Shown one piece after another: positions 1 to 9,180 of a stretch of 64,000 nucleotides of DNA. Location: assembly GCF_023283985.1 (NCBI RefSeq), contig NZ_JAKIKU010000003.1, positions 310,001-374,000 on the forward strand, given 5' to 3'. The position numbers and the translations under genes were made by a program. This DNA is from Shewanella electrodiphila. Its GTDB lineage: Bacteria; Pseudomonadota; Gammaproteobacteria; Enterobacterales; Shewanellaceae. The number at the start of each line of letters is the position of its first letter. Positions within the stretch are counted from its first letter, which is position 1. The notes below the pieces were generated by a model. The model did not search any database. It saw only the letters and a list, made by a program, of their open reading frames with translations, and had not been told where the DNA came from.

Positions 1-1639
1 GGACTTTATTAAGCAAATAACCACTGACAGCAAATGCAGCAACAACAATTAAACCGATAAAATAAGGTTGTTTAATGGCTGATTGCAGATTGGACTGGTA
101 GATATTAGTGACAAAATCCATCATGGCATCGACTTTACGCACTAACCAAGATGATTGACCCGCAGGTTTTAGTAACTTAGAACACATCATTGGGCTAAGT
201 GTCAGGGCCACTAAGCTTGAAAACATCACAGCTGCACTCATGGTGACAGCAAATTCTTTGAATAGTTTTCCTAGATCACCATCAAGGAAACTAATCGGCA
301 TGAACACTGCGATAAGTACCAAGGTTGTTGCAACAACAGCGAATGCCACCTCACGTCCACCAAGGTATGCCGCTTTTAATGGAGAATCGCCTTGCTCAAT
401 TCGGCGGTGAATATTCTCCAGCATCACAATCGCATCATCTACTACCATACCAATGGCTAAGATCATCGCCAAAAGGGTTAATAGGTTAATGGTATATCCA
501 AGTGTATATAACACGATAAACGTGCCCATAAGTGATACAGGAACGGTTAACGCAGGTATCAGCATGGCGCGCACGCTACCTAAGAACAAATAAATCACAA
601 TGATCACCAGTATCATTGCAATGAACAGCGTCTGATAAACTTCTTTAATCGATGCTTCAATAAATACTGAACTGTCGTATGAACGTTTTATCTCCATTCC
701 TGCAGGTAATGTAGGATTGATTTCATCCACTAATGCATTGGCAGCACGTGCCACTTCTAAGGTATTTGAGGTAGATTGTTTAGACACCCCTAAACCAATC
801 ATTGACTCGGTATTACCACGGAACATAATCCGCTCTTCTTCAGAGCCAATTTGCACCTTAGCAACATCACCTAGCCTCACCAAATAGCCATCATTACCTT
901 GTGTAATCACAAGATTGGCAAAGTCTTGTTCTGTTCTAAAACTTCTATCCACACGGACAGTAAAGTGACGCTCTTTAGATTCAATGGAACCCGCTGGTAA
1001 TTCTACGTTTTCTGAGCGCAGCGCAGATTCAACATCGGCTACGGTCAAATTTCGAGACGCTAAGGCTTGTCGGTCAATCCAAATCCGCATTGCGTAGACT
1101 TTACCGCCACCTAAACGAATATTAGCCACGCCATCGACCACAGAAAAACGGTCAGTTAAGTAACGGCGCGCATAATCGGTGAGCTGCAATGTGGTCATTT
1201 GATCAGAGACCAAGTTTAACCACATGATGACTTCATCACCACCATTGGCTTTTTCAACCTCTGGTGGATCGGCTTCTTCAGGCAAGTTATCGAGTAAGCC
1301 AGAAATTCTGTCACGGACATCATTGGCAGCCGCTTCAATATCACGGCCAACATCAAATTCTAATGTGACAGATGAGCGCCCGTCACGGCTACGGGAGCTA
1401 ACATGCTTAATCCCTTCTACGCCACTAATCCTATCTTCAATTAGTTGGGTAATACGGCTTTCAACAACCGAGGCACTCGCACCACGATAGCGGGTGTCAA
1501 TCGATACCACTGGCGGGTCAATATTAGGGTATTCTCGTAATGGCAATTTTTCAAAAGACACTAAACCAAGAATGATAATCAAAATACTGATAACAGAGGC
1601 TAATACCGGTCTTTTTACAGAGATATCAGTTAAAATCAT
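1..1639 (-). CDS. RND multidrug efflux permease (HAE1/AcrB family), 3' part beyond window
   Basis: Inner-membrane proton-driven pump subunit of a tripartite efflux system. About 546 residues are visible; the C-terminal half lies outside the window. The N-terminus begins MILTDISVKRPVLASV, a typical HAE1 start with the first transmembrane helix, followed by the LPLREYPNIDPP segment at the entrance of the periplasmic porter domain. Near residue 400 the helix GMVVDDAIVMLENIHR carries the paired aspartates of the proton relay (equivalent to AcrB D407/D408), so the pump should be active. The start overlaps the stop of the upstream membrane-fusion gene in an ATGA, implying translational coupling. 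Substrate not predictable. It was identified directly from the sequence as an open frame running off the window edge. Confidence 0.93.
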   Translation of the reverse strand, partial: MILTDISVKRPVLASVISILIIILGLVSFEKLPLREYPNIDPPVVSIDTRYRGASASVVESRITQLIEDRISGVEGIKHVSSRSRDGRSSVTLEFDVGRDIEAAANDVRDRISGLLDNLPEEADPPEVEKANGGDEVIMWLNLVSDQMTTLQLTDYARRYLTDRFSVVDGVANIRLGGGKVYAMRIWIDRQALASRNLTVADVESALRSENVELPAGSIESKERHFTVRVDRSFRTEQDFANLVITQGNDGYLVRLGDVAKVQIGSEEERIMFRGNTESMIGLGVSKQSTSNTLEVARAANALVDEINPTLPAGMEIKRSYDSSVFIEASIKEVYQTLFIAMILVIIVIYLFLGSVRAMLIPALTVPVSLMGTFIVLYTLGYTINLLTLLAMILAIGMVVDDAIVMLENIHRRIEQGDSPLKAAYLGGREVAFAVVATTLVLIAVFMPISFLDGDLGKLFKEFAVTMSAAVMFSSLVALTLSPMMCSKLLKPAGQSSWLVRKVDAMMDFVTNIYQSNLQSAIKQPYFIGLIVVAAFAVSGYLLNKV

Positions 1640-2718
1640 GCCGCATTCTCCGAACCAGCGACCTTGGCAAAATTAAATGCTTCAGCTGCTTCAGTTTTCA
1701 CTTCATCGCCCGGTCTGACTTTAAGTAAGCCACGAATAATGACCGGCGTGCCAATTTCCACGCCGTCGATGATTTCTACCCAGCCACGATTACGGATCCC
1801 AATGGTTACCGGCTTTTGCTCTACCACATTTTCATCGTTAACTATGTATACGAACTGTTTAGATTGAATTGGGATAATCGCCGATTCTGGTAATAGTAAG
1901 GTTTCTCGATTTTGTTTAATCAGTTTTACTTTCATTAACATGCCTGGCAATAAAGCAGCATCGGCGTTATCAATGATGGCGCGCACAATCACTGCGCGCG
2001 TTGAAGGGTTAACGCGACTATCGATTGAAGTCACAACGCCCTTAAAAATACGGTCAGGGAAAGCGATGGCTTTTGACTCAACACTTTTGCCTAACTGTAA
2101 TTCTTGAATAAAACGCTCAGGTACTGAAAAGTCGAGCTTAATCTTGCTGACATCATCTAAGGTGGTGATTTGAGTGCCAGGAGACACTAACGAACCGACA
2201 CTGACTTGTTTAAGCCCTAAACGGCCAGAGAACGGCGCATGAATGGCTCTGTCTTCTAATGCCGCTTTAGCTTGCTCAAGTTCTGCGCGAGTGGTGTCGA
2301 TTAAAGTTTGTAACCTATCTCGCTCAAGTTCCGCCACTGTTTTACTAGTCACAAGACTTCGGATTCGGTCAAGTTCGCGCAGATGGTCTTTCACTTTGAC
2401 TTCTGCAGCTTGCACTTTGGCGAGTTGTTCACGGTTACGAAGTTGAACCAGTAAGTCGCCCTTCTGTACTTTTTCACCGTCGTTAAAATTGATTGTCGCA
2501 ATTTGCTCAGTCACTTTAGGGGTAATGGTAATAGATTCGAAAGCCTTGTTTGTACCTATCGCTTCCACTTCATCACGCACAGGTAACATGGCAACTTTGG
2601 CCACTACAACATTCGGAATAGGTTTAACACGCTCTTTGGTGTTACTAGGAGATAGAGTCGATTGGTAGCCGAACCAAGCTAGACCTAATGCAACGAGTAA
2701 TATAATTATTTTTTTCAT
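1636..2718 (-). CDS. RND efflux periplasmic adaptor (membrane-fusion protein, HlyD/AcrA family)
   Basis: Adaptor that links the RND permease to an outer-membrane channel. From the chosen ATG the protein has 360 residues: an N-terminal signal anchor (MKKIIILLVALGLAWFGY), two lipoyl-like half motifs (GEKVQKGDLL near residues 81-90 and IHAPFSGRLGL near 159-169) flanking a coiled-coil hairpin at about 97-157, then beta-barrel and membrane-proximal domains. The reading frame is open ten codons further upstream (to 2748), but those codons have no ribosome site, while ATG 2718 follows a GGAA. There is no lipobox, so it is anchored by its N-terminal helix. It ends in a 4-base overlap with the pump gene; no outer-membrane factor is present on this side. 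Confidence 0.92.
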   Translation of the reverse strand: MKKIIILLVALGLAWFGYQSTLSPSNTKERVKPIPNVVVAKVAMLPVRDEVEAIGTNKAFESITITPKVTEQIATINFNDGEKVQKGDLLVQLRNREQLAKVQAAEVKVKDHLRELDRIRSLVTSKTVAELERDRLQTLIDTTRAELEQAKAALEDRAIHAPFSGRLGLKQVSVGSLVSPGTQITTLDDVSKIKLDFSVPERFIQELQLGKSVESKAIAFPDRIFKGVVTSIDSRVNPSTRAVIVRAIIDNADAALLPGMLMKVKLIKQNRETLLLPESAIIPIQSKQFVYIVNDENVVEQKPVTIGIRNRGWVEIIDGVEIGTPVIIRGLLKVRPGDEVKTEAAEAFNFAKVAGSENAA

Positions 2719-3037
2719 CGGAATTCCGTTCGTCAAACTCATATACAAAATGTTAAAAGGATTGAAGCAAACGTTAGTTTACCCAGCAGCAAGCTGGTAT
2801 CAAGGCGTTTTACCTTTACTTACAAAATACACATTTCATTAACACTCGGTTTTGTACGATTAAAACTGAATTACAGTTTACATATCAGCGGTTATCACCT
2901 CTTATGTAGATTAATTCAAACTAAATAACTGTATATTTAGCCAAATTAAGCATAAAAAAAAGAGACACATAAATGTGTCTCTTTGTAATAAATTGATGCA
3001 TTTTAAAGCAACATCAAATAATTATTTACTTTATAGC
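2719..3037. other. Intergenic region between efflux adaptor and bamC
   Basis: About 319 bases, AT-rich. It holds the bamC terminator at its right-hand end and must contain the promoter of the efflux operon. I see no convincing -35/-10 pair, no regulator operator and no small gene; no TetR- or MarR-type regulator gene lies next to the pump. Confidence 0.6.
2952..2982 (-). terminator. Intrinsic terminator of dapA-bamC
   Basis: Perfect 10-bp stem AGAGACACAT / ATGTGTCTCT (2961-2970 and 2973-2982) with a 2-base spacer. On the minus strand it is followed by a T run complementary to the A run at 2953-2960. It sits 55 bases past the bamC stop. Confidence 0.9.
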
Positions 3038-4138
3038 CTATCGTACTTTACGGTCTGCTTTCATCGCTTCGCTTAATACGCGGTAAAGCTCAGTAATAAC
3101 TTCGTTATCTAACGGTTCACCGGCAGCATCTTTGATAAAGATTTCTGTTTGTTCTTTGTCTGCTGTTTCAACAAGTTCAACACGATAGTTACCACGTTCT
3201 AACGGTAATTTATCTTCGCCCCATAACGAGCTCCAGAATCCGCCGCTTTCTTCAAGAACGATGTAATAAAGGCCTTTAGCTGAGTTCATATCAACAATAT
3301 CAAAACCTAGCTCAGGCATGACGATACGCAAACGATCCCATGTTTTTGTATAATCTGCTTCTGCAATCCAGAAAGCGCCTCTTTCTTCAGTTTCAGCAAC
3401 GAGATCTACATCAATCCCTAAACTCTGTTCAATACGGTCAGCTTTGATTTGCTTTTCACGCTTAACACTCATATAAGCAATGGTGTTATTGAGCATATCA
3501 ATGGTGTAACGACGTTGGTCTTCACCGCTTAAAAAGATTTCTTGTTCTTCGCCGTCATAAGATTCTTCATGTTCTACAAGATCGATACTCATGCTACCTG
3601 AACGGCCATGAGGACTCACGTCAACATCGTAGCGGTAGCGTTGACGAAGTAAATAAACTTTGTCATCACCAAACCAGCTTGTTTCGATAACGTCTTTGTT
3701 CTCAATCCAACCCGTTTCGAGAACGCCAGCTTCATAATCTTCTTTTTCGATAGCAACATCGTACTTAGCTAAGAAGCCTTTAAGATTTTCGAACACTTCT
3801 TGCTTAAGGTCTTTTGTGCTTGCGATAGATTCAACGATAATTTTAATATTATCGGTGCCTTCTTCGACACGGGTACCTTCAGACATCGGCAGAACTAATA
3901 GTGGAGGACGGATATCTAAACGTTTACCAATCAGTTCTTTGTTTACGCCTTCACCAGCTTTAGGGATATCATATTCACGACTGTACGTCGGTTCAGTTAA
4001 TCCTTCTGGAATGGTAAGAAGTGGTACTTCTTTGGCATTAGTAAAATCTTCACTACCATTTGCAACTCGACGATCTGTCGGCGTACTACACGCTGTAACG
4101 GCAGCAATCAGTAAAATTGGGGTGACTTGCTTCAACAT
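3038..4138 (-). CDS. bamC: Outer membrane assembly lipoprotein BamC
   Basis: Accessory lipoprotein (NlpB) of the BAM complex that inserts beta-barrel proteins into the outer membrane. The 366-residue product has a lipoprotein signal with acylated Cys17 (LIAAVTAC|S). After it comes the unstructured N-terminal segment known in E. coli to contact BamD, then two helix-grip domains (roughly residues 100-215 and 225-345). It is slightly longer than the E. coli protein (344 residues). Its start lies directly against the dapA stop with no gap, the same dapA-bamC order as in E. coli, so it is co-transcribed and probably translationally coupled. Followed by a strong terminator. Confidence 0.95.
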   Translation of the reverse strand: MLKQVTPILLIAAVTACSTPTDRRVANGSEDFTNAKEVPLLTIPEGLTEPTYSREYDIPKAGEGVNKELIGKRLDIRPPLLVLPMSEGTRVEEGTDNIKIIVESIASTKDLKQEVFENLKGFLAKYDVAIEKEDYEAGVLETGWIENKDVIETSWFGDDKVYLLRQRYRYDVDVSPHGRSGSMSIDLVEHEESYDGEEQEIFLSGEDQRRYTIDMLNNTIAYMSVKREKQIKADRIEQSLGIDVDLVAETEERGAFWIAEADYTKTWDRLRIVMPELGFDIVDMNSAKGLYYIVLEESGGFWSSLWGEDKLPLERGNYRVELVETADKEQTEIFIKDAAGEPLDNEVITELYRVLSEAMKADRKVR

Positions 4139-5026
4139 TTATCGGTTTACCTCTATATGGGCTTGTTTCATCGCTTCTAACAACAGACCATGAAACTGCT
4201 CAGAAAGTTCAGTTAAAGGTAAACGAATATGCCCTTGACTGATTAAACCCATCTGATGTGCAGCCCATTTAACCGGAATTGGGTTAGCTTCACAGAACAA
4301 ATGTTCATACAGTGCTTTCATCGGCAAATTAATGCTTTCTGATAGTGCATGATCGCCTGCTAATGCAGCGTCACACATTGCTTTGAATGATTTTGGTACA
4401 ATATTATTCGCAACAGAAATTACGCCGTCACCGCCTAATAATAAAAAGTCACGAGCAGTAGCATCATCGCCACTGTATAACTTAAAGTCATTACCACAAA
4501 GTTCACGTAATTTAGCCACACGGGTCAAATCACCGGTCGCTTCTTTAACGCCAATAATGTTACTCACTGAAACTAATTCAGCTACCGTTTCAGGCAACAT
4601 ATCAACTGATGTTCTGCCTGGCACATTATATAGAATTTGTGGGATATCAGTACAAGCAGCAACCGCTTTGTAATGAGCAATTAAGCCCTTAGGTGAAGGC
4701 TTATTGTAATATGGCGTAACCCCAAGCATACCAACGATTCCTGAGTCGGCCATAGATTGGGTCAACTCAATGGCTTCAGCCGTTGCATTTGCACCGTTTC
4801 CACCAATAACAGGTATTCTGCCAGCAGCAAATTTAACGGCTTGAGCAACCACTTGTGCATGCTCTTTCATTGGCAGAGTCGCTGACTCACCTGTGGTACC
4901 CACGGCAACAATCGCATCTGTGCCTTGGTCAATATGAAATTCTACTAGTCTTTCTAGACTGCTGTAATCTACTGTGCCATCACTATTCATAGGTGTGATT
5001 AAGGCAACGATGCTTCCGTTTATCAT
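4139..5026 (-). CDS. dapA: 4-hydroxy-tetrahydrodipicolinate synthase
   Basis: Condenses pyruvate with aspartate-4-semialdehyde, the first committed step of lysine and diaminopimelate synthesis. TIM-barrel enzyme, 295 residues. The Schiff-base lysine K161 (GVKEATGD), Y133 (ILYNVPGRT), T44 of VGTTGES and R138 fall at the same positions as in E. coli DapA, so it should be fully active. The ATG at 5026 follows GGGGA at good spacing. A promoter is visible at 5056-5084. First gene of the dapA-bamC operon, divergent from gcvR. Confidence 0.98.
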   Translation of the reverse strand: MINGSIVALITPMNSDGTVDYSSLERLVEFHIDQGTDAIVAVGTTGESATLPMKEHAQVVAQAVKFAAGRIPVIGGNGANATAEAIELTQSMADSGIVGMLGVTPYYNKPSPKGLIAHYKAVAACTDIPQILYNVPGRTSVDMLPETVAELVSVSNIIGVKEATGDLTRVAKLRELCGNDFKLYSGDDATARDFLLLGGDGVISVANNIVPKSFKAMCDAALAGDHALSESINLPMKALYEHLFCEANPIPVKWAAHQMGLISQGHIRLPLTELSEQFHGLLLEAMKQAHIEVNR

Positions 5027-5381
5027 CTAAATTCCCCAAGGTTTCAGGATTCGCTATGTTACTTATGCCTACTACTAATGACAAGCATTAACGGGGCTCT
5101 CAAATGCATTTCTACAAAACTGTAAAATTATCGACTTATTTAAACACTTTTTTAGAATTTATATCTTATTTAATACATGCAGAAATAAACTTTATTTCCT
5201 TACAAATCAATACTTATTAATTATTAGTGTCTCAACATACCACTTTTCAGGCAGTTTATAGCCTATTACGTACATACTTATGTGGTTTAGTTCTAGTTAT
5301 GTTAGCATTACGCTCCGCAAAAAAACTTTGCGTTAGTTCGCTAGTTTACGCTCTATGATATCGAAAAAGTGAGGAAAATCC
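5027..5381. other. Divergent regulatory region dapA / gcvR
   Basis: 355 AT-rich bases between two divergent operons. A good dapA promoter is on the minus strand near the dapA end. I found no equally clear promoter for gcvR. No riboswitch-like fold or small gene was seen; in particular nothing resembling a lysine riboswitch. Confidence 0.6.
5056..5084 (-). promoter_or_regulatory. Sigma-70 promoter of dapA
   Basis: On the minus strand TTGTCA (5079-5084), a 17-base spacer, then TAACAT (5056-5061), about 30 bases upstream of the dapA ATG. Both hexamers match 4-5 of 6 consensus positions at ideal spacing. Confidence 0.65.
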
Positions 5382-5909
5382 ATGACCAACTATCTGGTCG
5401 TTACTGCTATGGGTGCAGATCGCCCTGGTTTAGTAAGTCGCCTAGCCCGTTTAGCCAGTGAATGTGATTGTGACATCGTCGATAGCCGTATGGCTTTATT
5501 CGGTAATGAGTTCACACTCATCATGATGATTTCAGGTTCTTGGGCTGCAATCACTAAGATAGAAACCTTGCTACCAGGCTTAAGTGTTGAGCTTGAGTTA
5601 CTCACTGTGATGAAGCGTACCTCCAAACATACGCCTAAGAATTTTGTTTCTCGTATTGAAGTCAGCGTTAATGGCCAAGATCAGCGCGGCACGATGAAAC
5701 GTATCACTGAATTCTTAGCTGATCGTTCTTTAGATTTAGCTGCTGTGCGTTCTCATGCTGATGATGACAACTTAACTCAAACAATTTTGTTCACGATTAA
5801 CGTTCCTGAAAAAGTTGATCTAATAAAGCTTGAGAAAAGTATTCATGAACTCGCAACTGAACTCTCTTTAGATTGTTCAATCAATCATATGCAGGCAAGT
5901 GAAAAATAA
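5382..5909 (+). CDS. gcvR: Glycine cleavage system transcriptional repressor GcvR
   Basis: ACT-domain protein that in E. coli binds the activator GcvA and blocks gcvTHP transcription when glycine is low. The 175-residue product has two ACT domains, about residues 3-80 (start MTNYLVVTAMGADRPGLV) and 95-165 (VNGQDQRGTMKRITEFL), and no DNA-binding domain, as expected. The ATG follows GTGAGGA. It precedes bcp by 22 bases, and the divergent dapA neighbour matches E. coli, which supports orthology. The gcv operon and gcvA are not in this window. Confidence 0.93.
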   Translation: MTNYLVVTAMGADRPGLVSRLARLASECDCDIVDSRMALFGNEFTLIMMISGSWAAITKIETLLPGLSVELELLTVMKRTSKHTPKNFVSRIEVSVNGQDQRGTMKRITEFLADRSLDLAAVRSHADDDNLTQTILFTINVPEKVDLIKLEKSIHELATELSLDCSINHMQASEK

Positions 5910-5931
5910 AATAATTGAATAAGGACTTTAC

Positions 5932-6402
5932 ATGAATACCCTAACCGTTGGTGATTTAGCACCGCAGTTTTCTCTACAAAACCAATTTGATGAAACTATC
6001 TCTTTAACGGATGCATTAAAAGAGGGGCCAGTATTAGTCTATTTTTACCCAAAAGCGTCTACTCCAGGTTGTACAGTTCAAGCTCAAGGTTTACGAGACA
6101 GTAAAGCTGAACTTGCCAACCACAAGGTTACTGTTCTAGGGTTAAGTCCTGATCCTGTTGCTAAACTGCTTAAGTTTAACGACAAACAAGAGCTTAACTT
6201 CTCGTTATTGAGTGATGAAGACCACGCTATCGCCGATGCATTTGGCGTCTGGGGCGAAAAGAAATTTATGGGTAAAATCTATGATGGCATCCATCGTTTA
6301 AGTTTCTTAATTGGTCAAGACGGTAAAGTGGCGCACGTGTTTGATAAATTTAAAACTAAAAATCATCACGAAGTTGTCTTATCTGTTATCGCTGAGCACT
6401 AA
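5932..6402 (+). CDS. bcp: Thiol peroxidase Bcp (peroxiredoxin Q), 1-Cys variant
   Basis: Reduces hydrogen peroxide and organic or lipid hydroperoxides in the cytoplasm. The thioredoxin-fold protein is 156 residues, with peroxidatic Cys47 in PKASTPGCTVQAQ. In E. coli Bcp the resolving cysteine lies five residues later (GCTVQAC); here that position is Gln52 (codon CAA). The protein therefore lacks the usual resolving cysteine and would need an external thiol. The remaining signature blocks (LSDEDHAIADAFGVWGEK, DGIHRLSFLI, FKTKNHHEVV) are intact. Co-transcribed with gcvR and followed by a terminator. Confidence 0.95.
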   Translation: MNTLTVGDLAPQFSLQNQFDETISLTDALKEGPVLVYFYPKASTPGCTVQAQGLRDSKAELANHKVTVLGLSPDPVAKLLKFNDKQELNFSLLSDEDHAIADAFGVWGEKKFMGKIYDGIHRLSFLIGQDGKVAHVFDKFKTKNHHEVVLSVIAEH

Positions 6403-6448
6403 TCACAGAAAAGTATCACTTTGAATTAATTCAAATACTTATACTAAC

Positions 6449-6475
6449 AGGCTTCGTTAACACGAAGCCTTTTTT
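6449..6475 (+). terminator. Intrinsic terminator of gcvR-bcp
   Basis: AGGCTTCG (6449-6456), 6-base loop, CGAAGCCT (6463-6470), then TTTTT. Forty-seven bases past the bcp stop. The other strand has no T run, so it does not serve the converging antiporter gene. Confidence 0.9.
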
Positions 6476-6508
6476 GTTACTGATTATTGATTCATTATAA
6501 ACTGACTT

Positions 6509-8458
6509 TTATTCCTGAGGCTTATGTTGACTGTTGGACGGTTTGTTATCCGTTGCTTGCGTTTCATTTTGCTCAGCTTGTTGTTTTTCCGCTTGCCCTT
6601 TTTCTGCTAGCAGTTTTGCTTCTCTATCAGCCACTTCTTTTAAGTTACGTTGGATGACATCCTGTTCTTGGGCCTCTTGTGGTAACAAGCTGATGAGCTC
6701 GATGCCTATCGGTAAGTCTTGTTCAATACCTGAGACAATTTTTACTTTTTGATCTTTAGTCAAATAAATTAATGGCATTGCAGTTTCGCCATAACGAGAT
6801 TTAAAGTCTTCCAACGTAAAGTTTTCAGTGATGTTAGTCACCTTGATGACCGCACCTTTAGCCATATAACTGGCAATTCGTGCATATGAGACAGACTCAC
6901 CAAATAAGCATAAACGTTGTAAATATGATTCAGACAATTGATGTCTAGCACTTCCGCCTTCAGCATTATTTAAACCATAAACTTTTTCACTGCCAAAATA
7001 GTCCTGAAAATGAAAACTCACTAGTGGATTTAATTGTCGATAAGGTGACAGGATTAGTACTCGGCCTATACCACTTAAGTCCATAAAGTTATCGGCATGC
7101 TCTGAAGCTGGGTTACCAAAATACACTGGAATATTTGCCATACGCGCTTGGCGGATATTATCCCAGTTATTATCAGCAAGCATGACTTTGACATTTTTCT
7201 CAGTTAACACTTTAGCTAACTCACGTGAAAATTTAGATGCGCCAAATAACAGTAAACCTTGTGACGAATCCGCTTTAACGCCTAAAAATTTAGCCCATGG
7301 GCCTGCAGTCAAACTTTGAATAACGACTGTACCGATAATAATTAAGAAAACTAATGGCACAATTGAGCTCGCGCCGTTAACCCCTATAGCTTCTAGTTTT
7401 ATCGCAAATAGTGATGAGATAGCTGCTGCAACAATACCGCGTGGTGCAACCCAACTTAAAAACCATTTATCAGAGCGGGACAAGTTAGTGCCAATGCCTG
7501 AAATCCAAATGCTTAATGGTCTCGCCACCAGCATTACAACCATTAATACACCAATGCCACCCCAACCCAGATCTAACATGGCTGTTGAATTTAATCTTGC
7601 AGCTAATAAAATAAAAAGTGCAGAAATTAACAGCACCGTTAAAGTTTCTTTAAACTCTAAAATATCCGCAATATCCACGCCGCGCATATTGGCCAGCCAA
7701 ATTCCCATTACGGTTACAGTCAGCAGACCTGATTCTTCTTGAATTAAGTTAGAACCAACAAACATGCCTAGCATGATGGTTAGCACAGCCGTATTTTTAA
7801 GATAATGGGGAAAGACATTGGTTCTTAACGCGACACCAATTAAATAGCCAGCTATAGCGCCCAAGCCAAAACCCAGTAGTAAAGTAATACCTAATGCAGA
7901 CAATACATGAGTGGTTGGGTCTGCTGCGGCAGCAACTGCGATATATTCATAAACTAAAACCGCAAGAATAGCGCCAATTGGGTCTATCACAATGCCTTCC
8001 CATCGCAATATACTGGCAAGGTTTGATTTAGGCCTTACTGTTCGCAGCATAGGGACAATAACCGTTGGCCCTGTTACCACAACTAACGCACCAAATAACA
8101 GCGCCATAGGCCATTCAAAGCCCAATAACCAATGTGCAGCAGGGGCAATACATGCCCAAGTGATAAAAGCACCAAAAGTGACTAAATTCGTCACCATGCG
8201 GCCGTGATCTTTAATTTCTTTAAAGTTAAGCGTTAATGCGCCTTCAAACAGGATGACTGCAACCCCTAAAGAAATAATAGGAAACAGTAAATCACCAAAA
8301 ATGGCGTCTGGATTTAAAATGTCTAAACCGGGTCCTAACAAAAGTCCACACAGCAATAACGGTAAAATTGCAGGTAATCGTAACTTCCAGCCGATCCACT
8401 GACACAATAAAGACAACACACCAATGAGTGCGAGCATGCCTGTGATGTGTTCCACCAT
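6509..8458 (-). CDS. Cation:proton antiporter (CPA1/NhaP-like) with C-terminal RCK-like domain
   Basis: Predicted Na+(K+)/H+ exchanger of the inner membrane, 649 residues. The first ~395 residues form about twelve hydrophobic helices with family signatures GVAVILFEGALTL, VTGPTVIVPMLR and EGIVIDPIGAILAVLVYE (the Asp-Pro of the ion site). From about residue 400 follows a Rossmann-like TrkA-N/RCK segment (LLLFGASKFSRELAKVL), then a second regulatory part and a low-complexity Gln/Glu/Lys tail of about 60 residues. The usual RCK GxGxxG nucleotide loop reads FGASKFS, so NAD binding may be lost or altered. Converges on bcp; transcribed alone. Confidence 0.88.
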   Translation of the reverse strand: MVEHITGMLALIGVLSLLCQWIGWKLRLPAILPLLLCGLLLGPGLDILNPDAIFGDLLFPIISLGVAVILFEGALTLNFKEIKDHGRMVTNLVTFGAFITWACIAPAAHWLLGFEWPMALLFGALVVVTGPTVIVPMLRTVRPKSNLASILRWEGIVIDPIGAILAVLVYEYIAVAAAADPTTHVLSALGITLLLGFGLGAIAGYLIGVALRTNVFPHYLKNTAVLTIMLGMFVGSNLIQEESGLLTVTVMGIWLANMRGVDIADILEFKETLTVLLISALFILLAARLNSTAMLDLGWGGIGVLMVVMLVARPLSIWISGIGTNLSRSDKWFLSWVAPRGIVAAAISSLFAIKLEAIGVNGASSIVPLVFLIIIGTVVIQSLTAGPWAKFLGVKADSSQGLLLFGASKFSRELAKVLTEKNVKVMLADNNWDNIRQARMANIPVYFGNPASEHADNFMDLSGIGRVLILSPYRQLNPLVSFHFQDYFGSEKVYGLNNAEGGSARHQLSESYLQRLCLFGESVSYARIASYMAKGAVIKVTNITENFTLEDFKSRYGETAMPLIYLTKDQKVKIVSGIEQDLPIGIELISLLPQEAQEQDVIQRNLKEVADREAKLLAEKGQAEKQQAEQNETQATDNKPSNSQHKPQE

Positions 8459-8670
8459 GTATATATCCTTATAAAAGCGCTAACGTGCTTAGCTGTATCT
8501 TTGCCGATGTTCTTTGTATTTTACTTACAGTAATAAAATACTAAATACCTAAGTAGAGCAAGTGATAATTAATAGATTAGACGCATTTAATTAAAGATTC
8601 ATTAACATCATAAGGTGTTGATTTGAAATACGTAAAAATTAAGCAAACTGTGAAAGGTAAATTTTGAGCA

Positions 8671-8700
8671 CAAAAAAGCCCTTGTCATATGACAAGGGCT
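8671..8700 (-). terminator. Intrinsic terminator of the tRNA-Asp operon
   Basis: Perfect 24-base palindrome at 8677-8700 (arm AGCCCTTGTCAT), followed on the minus strand by a run of T (complement of A8672-8677). It starts 9 bases after the 3' CCA of the second tRNA. Confidence 0.9.
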
Positions 8701-8708
8701 GATCTGTT

Positions 8709-8785
8709 TGGCGGAGCGGACGGGACTCGAACCCGCGACCCCCGGCGTGACAGGCCGGTATTCTAACCAACTGAACTACCGCTCC
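8709..8785 (-). tRNA. tRNA-Asp (GTC), second of two tandem copies
   Basis: 77 bases including an encoded CCA. Acceptor stem GGAGCGG pairs with CCGCTCC; D-arm GTTCAGTTGGTTAGAA; anticodon stem-loop CCTGTCACGCC with GTC; T-arm GGGTTCGAGTCCC; discriminator G. Identical in sequence to the copy at 8848-8924, from which it is separated by 62 bases. Confidence 0.98.
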
Positions 8786-8847
8786 TAAACTGTGCTATCT
8801 GTTATGAACAGTATCAAAACAAATAAACATAATCTAAGTAACTTAAC

Positions 8848-8924
8848 TGGCGGAGCGGACGGGACTCGAACCCGCGACCCCCGGCGTGACAGGCCGGTAT
8901 TCTAACCAACTGAACTACCGCTCC
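8848..8924 (-). tRNA. tRNA-Asp (GTC), first (promoter-proximal) copy
   Basis: Identical 77-base tRNA-Asp with GTC anticodon and encoded CCA. It lies 16 bases below a near-consensus promoter, and both copies share one downstream terminator, so they form a dicistronic tRNA transcript. No integrase or att-like remnant adjoins it. Confidence 0.98.
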
Positions 8925-8940
8925 ACTTAAGTTGCGAAGA

Positions 8941-8969
8941 ATAATAGAGATGTCGTCAAAAACCGTCAA
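8941..8969 (-). promoter_or_regulatory. Promoter of the tandem tRNA-Asp genes
   Basis: Minus strand TTGACG (8964-8969), exactly 17 bases, then TATTAT (8941-8946), just upstream of the first tRNA. An A/T-rich tract upstream of the -35 (8971-8988) could act as an UP element. Confidence 0.88.
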
Positions 8970-9180
8970 CCGTTTTTTTTATTTTTTTGTCTGTTTAGCC
9001 AAAAAATGTTCAACCAAGCTTAATTCATGAGCTTTTTGGATGTAAATAAACCAGTTCAGTGCCCTTCTTGTGATGTCATTATTTTTATCAAACAATAAAA
9101 CTCACATCCAATAATTTTCTAATCAGTAATTAACCATGGGGTTACTCTCTTTTTTCAAAAGAAGAACCTATTTATTGATA

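Noticed and set aside
5240..5381. Riboswitch or attenuator before gcvR
   Set aside because: No stable alternative stems, no terminator with T run before the ATG, and no glycine-riboswitch core.
8709..8924. Duplicated tRNA-Asp as an integration (att) site
   Set aside because: No integrase, no repeat of the tRNA 3' end beyond the gene itself, and housekeeping genes on both sides.
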